Shown in pieces: positions 21,265-23,077 of a stretch of DNA of 23,077 nucleotides (within the stretch, counting starts at the first letter, position 1; each line of letters starts with the position of its first letter). A program made the position numbers and the translations under genes. The notes beneath the pieces were generated by a model. That model saw nothing but the letters and a program-made list of their open reading frames with translations. It was not told where the DNA came from and did not search any database. Source of the DNA: JBBQQK01 sp038216025 (GTDB lineage: Bacteria; Patescibacteriota; UBA1384; XYA2-FULL-43-10; 1-14-0-10-43-13); the NCBI GenBank assembly GCA_038216025.1, contig JBBQQK010000007.1, positions 1 through 23,077 of the forward strand, in the 5' to 3' direction.

Positions 21265-21277
21265 AACCTGTGGATTA
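21220..21277. promoter_or_regulatory. Cluster of DnaA-box-like 9-mers
   Basis: TGTGGATAA (21240-21248) is a perfect complement of TTATCCACA. TGGGGATAA (21220-21228), ATATCCACA (21257-21265) and TGTGGATTA (21269-21277) each differ at one base. AT-rich sequence follows to 21360. Confidence 0.55.
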
Positions 21278-21529
21278 ATTTGCAGAGCACATTCTAAAGT
21301 TTTTTATTGTAAATGATTTTTGGATAATCAGACATTTTAGTAAAATAATTTAAATTGAGCTTATTAGCTTGATGATAGATTGCCGCGCCCTTCGACTACG
21401 CTTAAGACTCGCAATGACAGGTCTCCTTTTCGTACTTTCTGTCTATTCGTAATTTAGTAGTCTTTGGGGGAGGTTTATTGAGCCAGAACAACAACTTGAG
21501 AATAAAGACTTCAGACTAAAGACTAACGA
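21278..21529. repeat. AT-rich gap, REP-like unit and heptamer array
   Basis: AT-rich to 21360. A REP-like unit runs from GATGATAGATTGCCGCG to GACTCGCAATGACAG (21371-21420). Phased heptamers AATAAAG, ACTTCAG, ACTAAAG, ACTAACG, ACTATTT (21501-21535) run into the stop codon of the next gene. No coding frame seen. Confidence 0.65.
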
Positions 21530-22021
21530 CTATTTTTGTCTATGCCTTATAGCTGTAATTTTTTGTTGAACATCATAAGGGTTAGGAATATCTTTAACTA
21601 CTATTTCACTTCCGGTGCTCACGCCTGCTGTTCGAATCATTAAATTGCCATATTTGAAAATTAATCTGGAGATCCCGTCGGATTGGCTCGAAATATCTTG
21701 TATCTGATGAAGTTCTGTTTCTAATATTTTTCTATGCAGATAGCCGTGCTGCTCAACGTTTATAATCCTATGGTTGGTCACGACAAAAACACTTTGAGTA
21801 TAGTTATAAATTCGTCTGGCAACGAAAAGGATGGCAACTAAGAAACAAATCAAGCCAAAAAGAGTGCCGTTAATAGTCGGCCAAAAAATAATCAGCGCTA
21901 CACCGCCTGAGATTGCGAAGACGCACTTGAGTCCAGGCCAGAGAAGGATAAAAGGATGATTTCTAACAATCATCTCAACTACTTCGCCTTTTCTTTGACC
22001 ATGAAATGTAAAATCTGACAT
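21530..22021 (-). CDS. Bacterial PH-domain (DUF304/bPH_2) membrane protein
   Basis: 163 aa. Short cytoplasmic N-terminus (FHGQRKGEVVEMIVRNHPFI), two adjacent TM segments (about 28-46, KCVFAISGGVALIIFWPTI, and 50-68, TLFGLICFLVAILFVARRI), then a bPH_2 domain: YTQSVFVVTNHRIINVEQHG, ILETELHQIQDISSQSDGIS, FKYGNLMIRTAG and VKDIPNPYDVQQKI. This architecture is known from the YdbT/YvbH-like DUF304 group and is common in CPR genomes; its cellular role is unknown. The ribosome site GGAG, 6 nt before the ATG, is part of a heptamer array that begins directly after the start codon, and the stop codon lies in an opposing array. Confidence 0.87.
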   Translation of the reverse strand: MSDFTFHGQRKGEVVEMIVRNHPFILLWPGLKCVFAISGGVALIIFWPTINGTLFGLICFLVAILFVARRIYNYTQSVFVVTNHRIINVEQHGYLHRKILETELHQIQDISSQSDGISRLIFKYGNLMIRTAGVSTGSEIVVKDIPNPYDVQQKITAIRHRQK

Positions 22022-22063
22022 TTTAGTCTCCAGTCTTAAGTCATTAGTCGTCAGTCGCTAATC
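22022..22063. repeat. Heptamer array upstream of the PH gene
   Basis: Six phased 7-mers: TTTAGTC, TCCAGTC, TTAAGTC, ATTAGTC, GTCAGTC, GCTAATC. Same consensus as 18773-18821 and the reverse complement of the array at 21501-21535. Confidence 0.7.
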
Positions 22064-22110
22064 GTAACTAATTTATTATAGAGAATTAATCACAAAGTTA
22101 AAATTAATAT

Positions 22111-23076
22111 TTAACTCTTAGTTCTTGAAATTTTATTGCCCATTTCATTAAGCACGCGAATTGTTACAAATAAAAGTATTATCAAGACGATCGAGGCATA
22201 AATTTTATTCATTGTTGTCGAGCGTAAAGCAACCCAAGCGAAACTTCCCGAAATAACATAAAGTAATACTACCGATTGTCTTTGATTAAAGCCAGCCTTT
22301 AAAAAACGGTGGTGCAAGTGAGTCTTGTCCGGAGTGTTTAACGGATTCTTTCCCTGAGTCAATCTTGCGATCGCCACGTATAAACTATCTATTATCGGGA
22401 AGCCGAGGGCTAAAAATGCAGTCGCCAACTTACCTCCTGAAATAAGCGGTAAGACGCCGAGCATAAAGCCGAGGAACATTGAGCCGCTATCGCCCATAAA
22501 AATCTTGGCCGGAGGAAAATTCCAAATCAAGAAACCGAATGTGGAACCTGCCAATATTATGGCGATCAACGCAGTAGCGGCTTGCGTGCCGCCGATATTT
22601 AAAGAAAGTATAAAAATTGCAAACGCTGCAATGGTTGATATCCCTCCTGCCAGACCGTCAACACCATCGATAAAATTTACGACGTTCATCATGCCTACCA
22701 GCCAGATCAAAGTCAGCAAATCAGACAAAAGAGAGAAGTGATACACAACCCCGTTTAATTTGATTATTGGCACGTAAATAGAATTAAGATTTATCGACTC
22801 GCCCGCAAAAGGGTTTGCCAAGGAATTTATGCCGATACCGCTCGCTATGACAATAAGCGACACCATAATTTGCAGGCTCAACTTCTGCCATGGCTTAAGA
22901 CCCAGAATATCGTCAAAAAGCATTGTGACGCCAATTAGAGATCCTCCTATCCAGATGCCGAGCAGGTGACGATCTACTCCAAAAATCTCTGCAAACCCAA
23001 AGCTTTTATATTTGAGCACTATAAAGCAAATTGTCGAAACAATTAGGAAAGACAAAAAAATAGCCACCCCGCCAAT
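22111..23076 (-). CDS. Undecaprenyl-phosphate sugar-1-phosphate transferase (MraY/WecA/TagO family), 5' partial
   Basis: The frame is open to the window edge (IGGVAIFLSFLIVST; family members have ...PRIGGxAIF here), so the true start lies beyond 23077. About ten hydrophobic segments are visible. Family motifs are present: the DD pair in LFDDILGLKPWQK, NFIDGVDGLAGG, FPPAKIFMGDSGSMFLGF, and the loop DKTHLHHRFLKAGFNQRQ with the HxHH-type histidines. From family knowledge it moves a GlcNAc- or similar sugar-1-phosphate onto the lipid carrier at the membrane to start a cell-wall polymer or O-antigen-like glycan. The HLHH loop favours WecA/TagO over MraY; the sugar cannot be decided. It is the likely first step of envelope glycan assembly here. 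Confidence 0.93.
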   Translation of the reverse strand: MGGVAIFLSFLIVSTICFIVLKYKSFGFAEIFGVDRHLLGIWIGGSLIGVTMLFDDILGLKPWQKLSLQIMVSLIVIASGIGINSLANPFAGESINLNSIYVPIIKLNGVVYHFSLLSDLLTLIWLVGMMNVVNFIDGVDGLAGGISTIAAFAIFILSLNIGGTQAATALIAIILAGSTFGFLIWNFPPAKIFMGDSGSMFLGFMLGVLPLISGGKLATAFLALGFPIIDSLYVAIARLTQGKNPLNTPDKTHLHHRFLKAGFNQRQSVVLLYVISGSFAWVALRSTTMNKIYASIVLIILLFVTIRVLNEMGNKISRTKS

Positions 23077-23077
23077 G

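Noticed and set aside
1..23077. UGA recoding as in Gracilibacteria or Absconditabacteria
   Set aside because: UGA is the natural stop of dnaE and other genes and is not found within conserved domains.

Overview
The window looks like a chromosomal segment of a Patescibacteria/CPR-type bacterium. This is inferred from content: many TrmB-type HTH regulators of 230-260 aa, a short YraN-like protein, an L27-L19 pair with a long charged L19 tail, a single-chain DnaE with an intact PHP motif, a TagO/WecA-like transferase, a two-TM bacterial PH protein, and gaps filled with degenerate short-period repeats. TAA, TAG and TGA all act as stops, so there is no sign of UGA recoding. No rRNA, tRNA or CRISPR array was recognised. 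No lineage below that level can be assigned from the sequence alone.

Layout. 1-2030: the 3' end of a transposase converging on a truncated YraN gene, an HTH/HATPase/DUF4325-like protein with a strong promoter, and a coiled-coil protein that is probably translated leaderless. 2090-3363: REP-like palindromes around TrmB regulator 1. 3364-5333: a long radical SAM enzyme with a near-consensus promoter and a terminator that includes its stop codon. 5334-7263: about 1.9 kb without a credible gene, made largely of a roughly 30-bp-period array and degenerate hexamer arrays. 7264-8713: two convergent TrmB regulators. 8766-10434: a compact operon (two-TM peptide, secreted strand-rich protein, SAM methyltransferase) with a hairpin in every untranslated gap. 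10540-12575: an RHH remnant, another TrmB regulator, palindromic repeats and a small unknown gene. 12595-18749: rplS and rpmA, a TRM11-like methyltransferase carrying repeat-derived in-frame inserts, and dnaE. 18750-20013: a heptamer array and a GIY-YIG nuclease gene inside a palindromic repeat array bracketed by a perfect 54-bp direct repeat. 20014-23077: TrmB regulator 5, a 2H-phosphoesterase-like protein whose 5' end carries a DnaA-box cluster, a PH-domain membrane protein bracketed by inverted heptamer arrays, and a partial undecaprenyl-phosphate sugar-1-phosphate transferase.

How it fits together. Housekeeping genes (dnaE, rpmA, rplS, the glycan transferase, the TRM11-like enzyme) are mixed with a fast-evolving accessory layer. 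Two transcription units stand out for consensus promoters, strong ribosome sites and designed-looking RNA hairpins: the radical SAM gene and the three-gene operon. Each has a TrmB regulator on its upstream side in divergent orientation, which suggests local regulation. The strongest candidate for an undescribed system is the GIY-YIG gene within its repeat block, read together with related palindromes elsewhere in the window, including some inserted in frame in the TRM11-like methyltransferase.
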